From the NCBI GenBank assembly GCA_046582565.1, contig JAYGED010000105.1, positions 1-23,586 of the forward strand: DNA of 23,586 bases. Reading direction: 5' to 3'. The DNA is from JAYGED01 sp046582565 (lineage in GTDB: Bacteria > Pseudomonadota > Alphaproteobacteria > JAAXGF01). Under the pieces are notes generated by a model. That model ran no database searches. It had not been told where the DNA came from and worked only from the letters and a program-made list of their open reading frames with translations. This document shows, piece by piece, positions 8,145-16,173 of this stretch. How positions within the stretch are numbered: position 1 is the stretch's first letter; every line of letters begins with the position of its first letter. A program made the position numbers and the translations under genes.

Positions 8145-9203
8145 ATGTGGTCTAAAAATGCATTCACGGAACGGCTAGATCTCAAATGGCCCATATTACA
8201 GGCGCCAATGGGGGAATTGACCACGCCTACGCTGGCCGCCGATGTGAGCAACGCCGGCGGACTGGGCGGATTGGGAATGTGGGGTTATTCGGCGGAACAA
8301 GCGGCGCGGCGCATCGCCGGCTTTCGCCAGCAGAGCGGCGGCAGTCTGAACGTCAACTATCCGATTTGGGAAGACCCGGGCGATTTGACGACTGTTGGCA
8401 TGGCCATGCGCGACCGCGTACAGGCGCTCTACGATGCCAAGGGTCTTGGCCCCCTGCCAACGCCCCGCGCCTCGGCTGGCGGGGTCGACCCTGCGCATCT
8501 CGCCATACTTCAGGAAGCAAAGCCCGAAGTTGTCAGTTTCCATTTCGGCTTGCCGGATCAGGAAATCATGCGGGCGATCAAGGCCGCGGGCATATTCATT
8601 ATTTGCAGTGCGACGACCGTCGCCGAAGCCAGAAGGCTCGAAGCCGATGGCGTCGACGGCGTTATTGCACAGGGCACCGAGGCCGGTGGGCATCGTGGAA
8701 CATTCACCGGTGTCCACATTAGCATGCAGCCCGGTTTGTTTGCGCTTTTGCCCCAGATCGTCGACGCGGTAAGCGTTCCGGTCATTGCCGCGGGGGGCAT
8801 CGCCGACGGGCGCACTATCGCGGCGGCATTCATGCTGGGCGCCAGCGGTGTTCAATTGGGCACGGCTTTTCTACGATGCGGCGAGGCCAACGTTCGCGAT
8901 GCCCATCGCGCCGCCTTGGGATCCGCCGAGGATTCCAGCACGATCGTTACCGATGTTGTGTCCGGCCGGCCCGCTCGATATATCAAGAACAAGCTTGTCG
9001 AGGATCTATCGGAACCCTCGGTGGAGCCCCTGCCGTTTCCCGCTCAATCCAGCTTGACCGCCCCGCTGGATGCCACCGGCGATCAAGACGTCAGCGGGCT
9101 GGCTGTCGGTCAATCAGCCGCACTGACGCGCGTAATGCCCGCAACCGATCTGGTCGAGACGCTGGCCCGGGAAACCAGCCACTGCCTCAAAGCCTTCGGC
9201 TGA
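8145..9203 (+). CDS. Nitronate monooxygenase (2-nitropropane dioxygenase family, FMN)
   Basis: This 352-residue TIM-barrel flavoprotein would oxidise alkyl nitronates such as propionate 3-nitronate. Seen in the sequence are the N-terminal WPILQAPMGELTTPTLAADV, the glycine-rich EAGGHRG (phosphate/FMN site with the active-site His), VPVIAAGGIADGR (FMN phosphate binding) and QLGTAFLRC. These are typical of the nitronate monooxygenase family. A strong ribosome-binding site (GAGGAGG) sits upstream of ATG 8145. By eye the gene has fewer G/C third positions than its neighbours and is inserted between two genes that are commonly adjacent, which hints at later arrival. The natural substrate cannot be told from sequence; enoyl-reductase-like relatives exist but lack the AGGH context. 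Confidence 0.88.
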   Translation: MWSKNAFTERLDLKWPILQAPMGELTTPTLAADVSNAGGLGGLGMWGYSAEQAARRIAGFRQQSGGSLNVNYPIWEDPGDLTTVGMAMRDRVQALYDAKGLGPLPTPRASAGGVDPAHLAILQEAKPEVVSFHFGLPDQEIMRAIKAAGIFIICSATTVAEARRLEADGVDGVIAQGTEAGGHRGTFTGVHISMQPGLFALLPQIVDAVSVPVIAAGGIADGRTIAAAFMLGASGVQLGTAFLRCGEANVRDAHRAALGSAEDSSTIVTDVVSGRPARYIKNKLVEDLSEPSVEPLPFPAQSSLTAPLDATGDQDVSGLAVGQSAALTRVMPATDLVETLARETSHCLKAFG

Positions 9204-9223
9204 TACCGCCTTGCGATGAATCG

Positions 9224-10684
9224 CTAAAAGATATCGCCGGTCAGTTCACCCTTCACGCGGTCGAGTAAATCGCGGATCGCCTTGAAGGAATTGGTCAGCA
9301 TATCCTTCTCGCGCGCAGATAAACCGTCCGGGTCCACATAGTTGGAGACCGGCAGGCCCTGCTTGAAATCGGCGATCTGCTGGCGCAGCAGCAAGCGGCT
9401 GATATGCTTGAAGCCGCCGGCCAGATAGTCATGCTCGTCAGGCTTGAGAATGCCGGCCTCATGCAATGCCGTCATACGCGCTAAAGTCGAGAGATTAATT
9501 ATTTTCTCGCGCAATGATAACAGGCGGATCGCCTCGACCAGGGGCAGGGTGCCGGAATGCTTGAGGTTCATCTTGCCCTTATGGGCCTCGATATCGCGCT
9601 CGGTGATGAAGCGCCCGAACCAGCCCAGGGCGACGGAATGATCTTCATCGTCGGCGTGCATTTCCTGGAGAAATGCAAGATTGCCGCCGGCCACGGCGGT
9701 GACATGATCGCGCAGCCTGTGGGCCAGGGCCGCCTCGCCCCAGACGGCGCGGAAATCGAAGAAAATATCGCACAGGCGTAGCGTCGTCGTATTGCGCTTG
9801 CGGCTCCAGATGGTGATCTGCTCGATCCATTGGCTGATGGATTTGCGCCACAAGGGGTTGCTGGCCATGACATGGCCCTTGCACAGGGGAAAGCCGATGC
9901 GGTCGAGGTCTTCGGTCAGCCGCACCGCCAGATCGATAAACCAGCCGTCGATTTCCGTGTGCCGCTCGTCGGGGTAATCGGCCAGAATGAAACCGTTATC
10001 CTGGTCCGGATAGATGTAATTCTCGCTGCGCCCGCCGGAGCCCATGACGATGACGCAGAACTCAACCGGCGGCGGCCCCCGCCCGTCCTGTTGCATGGCC
10101 GCAATGGCGATATCCACGGCGCGGCGATAGATGTCGTTGTTGATGTGCGACAGCAGCGCCTGGATGTCCGTCGCCGGCAGGTTATCGCCCATCAGATGGT
10201 CCGCCAGATCGACCTGGGCTGCCTTGATCTGGGCTAGGCCGTCGAGGCTGCCCTCCCAGGTCAGGATGTCGATTTCCGCCATCAATTCGGCCGAGGCATC
10301 GGCCATGGCGTCGGCGAGATCGAGCATGCCGACCAGGGCGCCATCATCATCGATCACCGGCATATGGCGAAGATCGGCGCGGCGCATGCGGGCGACGGCA
10401 AAATAAAGATAATCATCCGAGACGATGGTCATGACGTCCGCGGTCATCACATCGGCGACCGGCTGCTCAGCATCGGCGCGGAACACCACTCGTCTCGCCA
10501 CGTCCTGTTCGGTCAGGATGCCGATCGGGTGTTTGTCGCCGTCGATCACTACGACGCTGCTCGCATCGGCCTCAATCATGCGGGCCATGCAAGCGCGCAA
10601 CGGCGTATCGGGGCCGACGGCGACCACATCGATACGGGCGTAATCGCTAACCAGCTTGCTGAATATGGCGGTGCGATGGGACAA
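9224..10684 (-). CDS. CBS-domain / DUF294 nucleotidyltransferase-like signalling protein
   Basis: The protein is about 486 residues. A pair of CBS domains (about 15-130) probably binds an adenine nucleotide. It is followed by a DUF294 nucleotidyltransferase-like domain with GSGGRSE (215-221) and the acidic DQDN (227-230), then a C-terminal helical DUF294_C region. Relatives are thought to have a regulatory role, by analogy with GlnD-type uridylyltransferases; no reaction is established. No ATG fits. A TTG at 10684 begins MSHRTAIFSKL directly before the first CBS domain, and I use it. The open frame continues upstream to 11563, but that part is antisense to the M20 gene. The usual partner, the DnaQ-like exonuclease, is at 7224-8105, separated by the nitronate monooxygenase gene and facing this gene. 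Confidence 0.85.
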   Translation of the reverse strand: MSHRTAIFSKLVSDYARIDVVAVGPDTPLRACMARMIEADASSVVVIDGDKHPIGILTEQDVARRVVFRADAEQPVADVMTADVMTIVSDDYLYFAVARMRRADLRHMPVIDDDGALVGMLDLADAMADASAELMAEIDILTWEGSLDGLAQIKAAQVDLADHLMGDNLPATDIQALLSHINNDIYRRAVDIAIAAMQQDGRGPPPVEFCVIVMGSGGRSENYIYPDQDNGFILADYPDERHTEIDGWFIDLAVRLTEDLDRIGFPLCKGHVMASNPLWRKSISQWIEQITIWSRKRNTTTLRLCDIFFDFRAVWGEAALAHRLRDHVTAVAGGNLAFLQEMHADDEDHSVALGWFGRFITERDIEAHKGKMNLKHSGTLPLVEAIRLLSLREKIINLSTLARMTALHEAGILKPDEHDYLAGGFKHISRLLLRQQIADFKQGLPVSNYVDPDGLSAREKDMLTNSFKAIRDLLDRVKGELTGDIF

Positions 10685-10702
10685 GATGCATCTCGCCGTT
10701 GT

Positions 10703-10733
10703 GTTATACCAAGGAACAATAATAAATCGCCAA
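10703..10733 (-). promoter_or_regulatory. Possible promoter of the CBS/DUF294 gene
   Basis: On the minus strand TTGGCG (10733-10728) is followed after 19 nt by TATAAC (10708-10703), placing a start near 10697, about 13 nt before the TTG initiator. The spacer is longer than ideal. The 87-base gap is shared with the divergent M20 operon, for which I see a ribosome-binding site but no convincing promoter. Confidence 0.35.
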
Positions 10734-10771
10734 GACCAAGGAATACATACGAAACAGGAGGTCGCCCGACA

Positions 10772-12031
10772 ATGGTATCCGAAATGCCCGACAAAGACGC
10801 TATCGGCGCTGAAATGATGGCCAAGCTCGATGCCCTCGCTGCCCACAGCGAGACCACTGACGGCCTGACCCGCCGTTTTGCCAGCGCCGAACATCGCGCG
10901 GTCAGCGAATTGATCCTCGGCTGGATGGATGACGCCGGCATGGCGACCCATATGGATGCTATCGGCAACTGCGTCGGGCGCTACGAAGGGAGCGAGCCGG
11001 GCCTTGCAGCGCTGATCATGGGTTCGCACCAGGATTCCGTGCGCAAAGGCGGACGCTATGACGGCATGCTTGGCATTATCACACCGCTTGCCTGTGTCGC
11101 CGCCCTCAATGAACGCGGCGAGCGCCTGCCCTTTGCCATCGAAGTGCTGGCTTTTGGCGACGAGGAGGGGGTGCGTTTTCAGAGCAGCCTGCTCGGCAGT
11201 AACGCTATTGCCGGCACTTTTGACTTCGAGGCCCTCGACCGTGTGGATGAATACGGCATCACCATGGCCGATGCCATACGCGACTTCGGCCTCGACCTGG
11301 AAGCGATACCGGCGCTGGCGCGAAAGCCCGAAGATGTGCTGGCTTTCGTCGAGGTGCATATTGAGCAGGGACCGGTGCTCGAAGCCGAGGGTCTGGCGCT
11401 CGGCGTGGTCACGGCCATTTCCGGCGGCGACCGTCTGGAAGCGACCATCACCGGCATGGCCGGGCATGCCGGCACAGTGCCCATGGGCCAAAGGCAGGAC
11501 GCCCTGACCGCCACCGCGGAATGCATCCTGGCGGTCGAGGCCTATGCGGGCGGCGGCGATCATATGGTGGGCACGGTAGGCATGATCGAGGCGCAGCCCG
11601 GCGCGGTCAACGTGATCCCGGGATGTGTGACCTTTTCCGTCGATTTACGGTCCCCGGACGACGCCGTGCGTCATGGTTTGGTCGACGGTCTCTGCCGTGA
11701 GTTTGCGGTGATTTGCGACCGTCGCGGGGTTACGCTGGAGATTGTTAACCCCCATGAGGGCAAGGCGGCGGCCTGTGCGCCCTGGCTTATCGAGCAGATC
11801 AGCGCTGCGGTGGCCGGGGAAGGCATAACCCCGCGCCTGCTGCCGAGCGGTGCTGGCCACGACGCCATGGCCCTGGAAGCGATCACCGATATCGGCATGC
11901 TGTTCGTGCGCTGCGAAGGCGGCATCAGCCATAACCCGGCCGAGGCCATAACCGCCGCCGACGCCGGCACCGCCGCCCGCGCTCTGTTGCGCTTCATCCG
12001 TGCTTTCCAACCGGCCAAAGCGGCGCCGTGA
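10772..12031 (+). CDS. Zn-dependent M20 hydrolase: allantoate amidohydrolase / N-carbamoyl-L-amino acid hydrolase family
   Basis: This 419-residue cytoplasmic enzyme belongs to the AllC/HyuC (hydantoinase/carbamoylase) branch of M20. Metal-site motifs are complete: H86 in GSHQDSV, D97 in GGRYDG, D130-E131-E132 in GDEEGVRF, H196 in VEVHIEQGP, and the C-terminal SGAGHDAM and GISHNPAE. The family removes carbamoyl or ureido groups as ammonia and CO2. Because purine-degradation genes reaching allantoate lie 3.5 kb away, allantoate amidohydrolase is the favoured role. N-carbamoyl-amino acid or beta-ureidopropionate hydrolysis cannot be excluded from sequence. The ATG at 10772 follows AGGAGG (10756-10761) by 10 nt. 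The frame is open upstream to 10364, but that sequence is antisense to the CBS/DUF294 gene. Its stop overlaps the next gene. Confidence 0.85.
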   Translation: MVSEMPDKDAIGAEMMAKLDALAAHSETTDGLTRRFASAEHRAVSELILGWMDDAGMATHMDAIGNCVGRYEGSEPGLAALIMGSHQDSVRKGGRYDGMLGIITPLACVAALNERGERLPFAIEVLAFGDEEGVRFQSSLLGSNAIAGTFDFEALDRVDEYGITMADAIRDFGLDLEAIPALARKPEDVLAFVEVHIEQGPVLEAEGLALGVVTAISGGDRLEATITGMAGHAGTVPMGQRQDALTATAECILAVEAYAGGGDHMVGTVGMIEAQPGAVNVIPGCVTFSVDLRSPDDAVRHGLVDGLCREFAVICDRRGVTLEIVNPHEGKAAACAPWLIEQISAAVAGEGITPRLLPSGAGHDAMALEAITDIGMLFVRCEGGISHNPAEAITAADAGTAARALLRFIRAFQPAKAAP

Positions 12032-13272
12032 TGACGCAAGACATCCGGCGCCGGATTCACGATATCATCGCCGCCCGCCATGACGAGCAATGCGCCTTTC
12101 TCGCTAAGCTGGTGAAAATCCCATCGGACAATCCGCCGGGTGACTGCGCGGCCCACGGCAGGCACGCCGCCGAGGCGCTCGAAGGGCTCGGCTTCACCGT
12201 CGAGCGCAATCCGGTTCCGGACCAACTGGTCCAAGACAACGGCATGATCAGCGCGACCAATTTGGTGGTGCGCCAGCGCTTCGCAGAGGGGCCGGTTATC
12301 GCGCTGAACGCCCATGGCGATGTGGTGCCGCCGGGCGAGGGCTGGAGCGTCGATCCTTATGGCGCGGAGATCCGGGACGGCATGATGTACGGCCGCGGCG
12401 TCGCCGTCTCGAAGTCCGACTTCGCGACCTACGGCTTCGCCCTGCTCGCCCTGATGGACTCAGGCGCTAAGCTTGCCGGGACCGTCGAGCTGCATTTCAC
12501 CTATGACGAAGAGACCGGCGGCGCCATCGGGCCGCAATGGCTGCTGGATGAGGGCATATCGAGACCCGATTACGCCCTGTCGGCGGGCTTTTCCTATGGC
12601 GTTGTCACCCACCACAACGGCTGCCTTCATCTCGAGGTCGAGATTTCCGGCAAATCGGCCCATGCGGCGCGACCGGATACGGGCCATGACGCCCTTGAGG
12701 CGGCGACGACGGTCCTTGCCGCCCTCTACAGCGAGCGCGAGACCTATGCGGACATTCATTCCGAGATCGACGGTATCGATACGCCAAGCCTGGTGGTCGG
12801 GCTGATCGAGGGCGGCATCAACACCAACGTGGTGCCCGACGGCGTGCGCTTTCGCCTCGACCGGCGAATCATCCCGGAAGAGGACGCGGGCGCCGTCGAG
12901 GACAGGCTGCGAAGCGTCATCAATGACGCGGTGGCGGGCCACCACGGCATCACCTGCCAGGTGCGCAGGATCATGCTGGCGACGCCCTTCCAGCCGATCC
13001 CCGGCGGCGAGGCCATGGTCGAGGCCCTGGCGCGCAACGCCGAGGCGGTGCTCGGCGAGCCCATCGCGGCGCATGGCGTGCCGCTCTACACCGATGCTCG
13101 GCTCTACGCCAATGCCAGCGTGCCGACGGCGATCTATGGCGCCGGGCCGCACAGCCTGCTTGAAGCCAACGGTCACCGCGCCGACGAAAAGCTCAGGCTC
13201 GACGATCTGCTGGCCGCCACCGAAGTGGTCGCCCTGACCCTGCTCGATCTGCTCCATGATGCGCCGTCTTAA
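12031..13272 (+). CDS. M20 family metallohydrolase (ArgE/DapE-like) with altered metal motif
   Basis: This 413-residue protein has the M20 deacylase layout: a catalytic domain (about 1-190 and 305-413) split by a dimerisation domain carrying SGKSAHAARPDTGHDA. Visible site residues are NAHGDVV (first metal His and Asp), DEETGG (general base Glu and metal Glu), YTDARLYA and the C-terminal ANGHRADE. The usual bridging Asp in the motif GRGxxDMKG is absent: here it reads GRGVAVSKSD, with Val at that position and an Asp four residues later. I believe this is shared by a subfamily but cannot verify it. The substrate is unknown; cotranscription with the AllC-like gene suggests an amide or ureide. The start is ATG 12031 overlapping the upstream TGA (TGATG); a GTG three bases earlier is possible. 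Confidence 0.8.
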   Translation: MTQDIRRRIHDIIAARHDEQCAFLAKLVKIPSDNPPGDCAAHGRHAAEALEGLGFTVERNPVPDQLVQDNGMISATNLVVRQRFAEGPVIALNAHGDVVPPGEGWSVDPYGAEIRDGMMYGRGVAVSKSDFATYGFALLALMDSGAKLAGTVELHFTYDEETGGAIGPQWLLDEGISRPDYALSAGFSYGVVTHHNGCLHLEVEISGKSAHAARPDTGHDALEAATTVLAALYSERETYADIHSEIDGIDTPSLVVGLIEGGINTNVVPDGVRFRLDRRIIPEEDAGAVEDRLRSVINDAVAGHHGITCQVRRIMLATPFQPIPGGEAMVEALARNAEAVLGEPIAAHGVPLYTDARLYANASVPTAIYGAGPHSLLEANGHRADEKLRLDDLLAATEVVALTLLDLLHDAPS

Positions 13273-13570
13273 GGTAAGCCTCTTGGCCCTCGCCCTGGGA
13301 ACATCGGCGGCCCAGGCGGGCGAGCAGGACAAGGGCCATGCTCTGGCCGTCAAGTTCTGCGCCCGCTGCCATGTGATCGACAATAAGAACCCGTTCGGCG
13401 GCATCGGCAGTACGCCGTCGTTTCCGCTCATGGCAAAATATGCGGAAATGTACCGCCCGCGCATCCGCACTTTCGAGGGACGCCGGCCCCATGCGCAATT
13501 CCAATGGGATGTGAACGAGCAGGACATCGCGGCCCTGGAGGCCTACATCATGTCCCTGACGGTGAAATAG
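13256..13570 (+). CDS. Small periplasmic c-type cytochrome with atypical second haem ligand
   Basis: This 104-residue protein has an N-terminal signal peptide (residues 1-21, cleavage after AAQA) and one haem-attachment motif CARCH (35-39). The C-terminal EQDIAALEAYIMSL is the usual last helix of class I cytochromes. The segment before it, where a Met-Pro ligand is expected, reads RRPHAQFQWD and has no Met; H79, or M59/M65 upstream, are the candidates. The ATG lies inside the 3' end of the M20 gene (17-nt overlap), so it is translated with that operon. It probably shuttles electrons in the periplasm, but the partner is unknown. It could serve a membrane urate oxidase of the PuuD type or the nearby formate dehydrogenase; neither can be shown here. 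Confidence 0.8.
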   Translation: MMRRLKVSLLALALGTSAAQAGEQDKGHALAVKFCARCHVIDNKNPFGGIGSTPSFPLMAKYAEMYRPRIRTFEGRRPHAQFQWDVNEQDIAALEAYIMSLTVK

Positions 13571-13571
13571 T

Positions 13572-13595
13572 GAATTATGGGGGGAATTATGGGGC
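13572..13595. repeat. Two tandem copies of a 12-base unit
   Basis: GAATTATGGGGG (13572-13583) is followed at once by GAATTATGGGGC (13584-13595), identical but for the last base. The pair fills the 16-base gap between the convergent cytochrome and WD40-cytochrome genes and covers the stop codon of the latter. No terminator-like hairpin is seen here. Confidence 0.7.
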
Positions 13596-14912
13596 TGTGG
13601 CGCGCTTGAGGAAGGCGATGAGGTCGGCTCTGTCCCCGGCCTTGGGCATGCGTTGCAGGGGCATCTTGGTTCCCGGAACATAGAGGTCCGGCCCCTCATG
13701 GAAGAGATCGTTGATGGTCTGCTCGTTCCATATAATCGTCGAATTCTTCAAGGCGTCGGAATAGCGATAGCCCGGGACCTGACCGATGGGCCGCCCGAAC
13801 AGGCCGTACAGGGTCGGGCCCGCCCGGTTCTCGCCGTCCGCCGTCAGGGAATGACAGGCGCGGCAGGTTGCGAACAGGCGTGCGCCCGGATCCTCCGGTT
13901 CTTCAGCATCATCTTCCATCCTGAAAGGCTCGCCGATTTCGCCGCCGTTGTCGACCTGCCAGGCTCGCACCACCTCGTCGGAGCCGCCGGTCAGCAGGGT
14001 TTTGCCATCGGCTGAGAACGCCAGCGACCAGATCGGCCGGTCATGGCCGCGCATGTAGCGCACCAGCCGGCCGCTCTCAAGGTCCCACAGCCTGATCAGC
14101 TTGTCGGTCCCGCCGGACGCCATGAAGCGGCGGTCCGACGTGAGGGCGATAGCGAAAATAGAGCCTTCGTGGCCATCCAGGGTTGTCACTTCCTCGCCCG
14201 TGGCGATATGGCGGATGCGCAGGGTTTCGTCGATGCCGGCGGTGACAATTCCTGCGGACCCGGCGGTGAAGGCCAGGCTGTTGACGCCGAATCCATTGCC
14301 CTTGAGGGTTTTCACAGGCGCGCCGTCGGCGACCCGCCAGATGCGGATATCGCCGTCATAGCCGGCGGACGCCAGGGTCTTGCCGTCGAGTGCGAAGGCG
14401 ACGGCGTTGACGTTGCCCCGATGGCCACTCAGGCTATGCAGCTGGCGCCGGGCCGCCACGTCCCACAGCCGCACGGTCCAGTCCCAGCCAGCGCTGGCAG
14501 CGATGCGGCCGTCGGGCGAGAGGGCGACGGCTGCGACGCGGCCCTGATGGCCTTCGAAGCTATGCAGCAACGCGCCGCTCTCCGTATCCCACAAGGCCAT
14601 GGTGCCATCGTCGCTCACCGACAGGGCGCCGCGGCCATCGGGCAGGAACAGGGCGTCGTTGACCGCGCCGTTATGGTCCGATAGCGACCGGATGGGGGTC
14701 TGCCGTGCGACATCCCAGAGGATCAGGCTGTAATCGAAACTGGCGGATAGGGCGCGTTCGCCGTTGGGCGATATGGCGACCCCCTTGACGGCGCCGCCAT
14801 GGCCGATCATCGCCGCCTGGGTCGGCTCTGTAGCCAATCCGGCGACCAACAGCACCGCCATGCCAAAAAGAACGATGTTGCGGATCGTCGTCACGGGACG
14901 CGCTGGGATCAA
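13587..14912 (-). CDS. Periplasmic seven-repeat WD40 propeller fused to a C-terminal cytochrome c
   Basis: The protein is about 441 residues. It has a signal peptide (hydrophobic core then TEPTQA, cleavage near residue 33), seven consecutive WD40 repeats forming one complete beta-propeller (about 35-330; typical units contain GHxxxV, LSPDGR, SAGxDxTVRLWDV), an acidic linker, then a class I cytochrome c with CRACH (350-354) and Met ligand in GTKMPLQ (M417). It is the last gene of the formate dehydrogenase operon, so an electron-accepting or docking role beside FdhC in the periplasm is likely; this is inference. The start is uncertain. I chose TTG 14912, which has TAAGG five nt upstream overlapping the fdhC stop. 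GTG 14894 and ATG 14978 are alternatives; the last adds a lysine/arginine-rich stretch overlapping fdhC. Confidence 0.85.
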   Translation of the reverse strand: MIPARPVTTIRNIVLFGMAVLLVAGLATEPTQAAMIGHGGAVKGVAISPNGERALSASFDYSLILWDVARQTPIRSLSDHNGAVNDALFLPDGRGALSVSDDGTMALWDTESGALLHSFEGHQGRVAAVALSPDGRIAASAGWDWTVRLWDVAARRQLHSLSGHRGNVNAVAFALDGKTLASAGYDGDIRIWRVADGAPVKTLKGNGFGVNSLAFTAGSAGIVTAGIDETLRIRHIATGEEVTTLDGHEGSIFAIALTSDRRFMASGGTDKLIRLWDLESGRLVRYMRGHDRPIWSLAFSADGKTLLTGGSDEVVRAWQVDNGGEIGEPFRMEDDAEEPEDPGARLFATCRACHSLTADGENRAGPTLYGLFGRPIGQVPGYRYSDALKNSTIIWNEQTINDLFHEGPDLYVPGTKMPLQRMPKAGDRADLIAFLKRATAP

Positions 14913-14919
14913 GATTGCC

Positions 14920-16062
14920 TTACGTCGCTTCTTCTTTTGATTTCCCCGCGGCGGCGCCTTTCTCGGCTTCGCCTTCAAACCAAAGGCTGTGATGCTCGCG
15001 CGCCCAGTTCTCGTCCACCTGTCCCGACAGCATGGCGTCCAGGGCGCCCTCCATGCCGACAGAGCCGATATAGATATGGGCGATTATGATGACGATCATG
15101 ATGAGACCGACGATGGAGTGCCATATCTGGGAGAGCTGCACTTCCTGAAGCATGGTCAGCTCGGTCGGCAGGCTGAAGCCGAAATTATTGGCGACGCTAA
15201 AGCTGTCCGCGAACAGGGGTATGGTGAACGGGAACATCAAGGCCAGGCCGGTCAGGCTGATCGAGAAGCCGCCGATCACCACAATCCAGAAGATCGCCTT
15301 CTGTCCGACGTTAAATTTGCGTGCCGGCGGATGGGAGCCCTTGACGAACATACCGCCGCCCTTGACGATCCATAGTAGATCGGACTTGTCAGGCAGGTTG
15401 TGGCGCACCCACAACAGCAGGATCAGGATGACCCCGGCCATGAACACGAACGCCAGATAGGCATGGGCAAATTTGCCGGCGCTGGTGAGGCCTGCAAAAG
15501 TGTCCGGCCCCAGCAGGGGAAGCAGGGCTTGGCGGCCATAGAGCATGTTCAGCCCGCTCAATGCTAGAATGATGAAGCTCCCAGCGGTCAGCCAATGAGC
15601 GAACCGCTCGAAACCGTTAAACCGCTCGACTGTGCGGCCGCTTAAACCCGAATCGACGCGGACGCGCCCCCGGAGAGCAAAGAATATCACCAGAAGAGCG
15701 AGCATGCCGGCCAGGCCCCAGGCGCCCCAGGCGGGAACCTTCACATTGCGGTAGTCGATCCAGTCGGCGCTTCCCGATTGAATGAGCAGGCCCGCCTGCT
15801 TGTCGGGAATGGAGACCAGGCCGACGACGCCGAAACGAATATCCCGCCAAATCTTGGGATCGCTTTCCTGCGGAACGACAGTCGCCGGCAATTGGGCCGG
15901 CGCACCCCATTTTTGCGCATCCTGACCCGATGGCGGCCTGACATAGCCCGTCGTTCCGGTGGCCGCCTCCTGGGCAACGGCCACGCCGCCAGCCAACATC
16001 AAAACCAGCATAACCACCACGGACAACAGTTTGGCTATGAGAAAAATCCGTCCTTCAATCAT
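14920..16062 (-). CDS. fdhC: Formate dehydrogenase cytochrome b (gamma) subunit
   Basis: This 380-residue membrane subunit anchors the periplasmic FdhAB dimer and passes electrons through b-haems, probably to quinone. It has a signal peptide (1-30, AVAQ cleavage), a periplasmic N-terminal segment of about 80 residues, and five hydrophobic helices (about 112-130, 155-175, 198-220, 256-280, 313-336). Four helix-borne histidines (H156, H200, H315, H329) are good haem ligands; the 14-residue spacing of the last pair equals that in E. coli FdnI as I recall it. The ATG at 16062 follows GAGG by about 8 nt; an earlier ATG at 16089 is possible but has no ribosome-binding site and follows the terminator hairpin directly. 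Compared with FdnI it carries an extra N-terminal domain and helix. Confidence 0.9.
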   Translation of the reverse strand: MIEGRIFLIAKLLSVVVMLVLMLAGGVAVAQEAATGTTGYVRPPSGQDAQKWGAPAQLPATVVPQESDPKIWRDIRFGVVGLVSIPDKQAGLLIQSGSADWIDYRNVKVPAWGAWGLAGMLALLVIFFALRGRVRVDSGLSGRTVERFNGFERFAHWLTAGSFIILALSGLNMLYGRQALLPLLGPDTFAGLTSAGKFAHAYLAFVFMAGVILILLLWVRHNLPDKSDLLWIVKGGGMFVKGSHPPARKFNVGQKAIFWIVVIGGFSISLTGLALMFPFTIPLFADSFSVANNFGFSLPTELTMLQEVQLSQIWHSIVGLIMIVIIIAHIYIGSVGMEGALDAMLSGQVDENWAREHHSLWFEGEAEKGAAAGKSKEEAT

Positions 16063-16092
16063 GGCTCGAGCCTCGCAATCACCGCTCATCTG

Positions 16093-16127
16093 AAAAAAAG
16101 GGGCGACGGCAAGTCTGCCGCCGCCCC
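16093..16127 (-). terminator. Intrinsic terminator hairpin between fdhB and fdhC
   Basis: Bases 16100-16111 and 16116-16127 form a 12-pair stem with one mismatch and a 4-nt loop, very rich in G/C. On the minus strand it is followed by seven T (16099-16093), the classical form. It lies after fdhB and 31 bases before the fdhC start, inside the operon, so it should lower expression of fdhC and the WD40-cytochrome. On the plus strand the same stem is followed by GG then five T, so it may act weakly both ways. Confidence 0.85.
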
Positions 16128-16173
16128 GGTTTTTAACACTTTGAGCACGCTTATACTTTAAGCGCGGCCAATA

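Noticed and set aside
9204..9233. Terminator between the convergent monooxygenase and CBS/DUF294 genes
   Set aside because: Only GCGA-TGAA-TCGC, a 4-5 pair stem with no T-run, is visible; too weak to call.
10685..11563. N-terminal extension of the CBS/DUF294 frame by 293 codons
   Set aside because: It is antisense to the allantoate amidohydrolase-like gene; family similarity begins only after the TTG at 10684.
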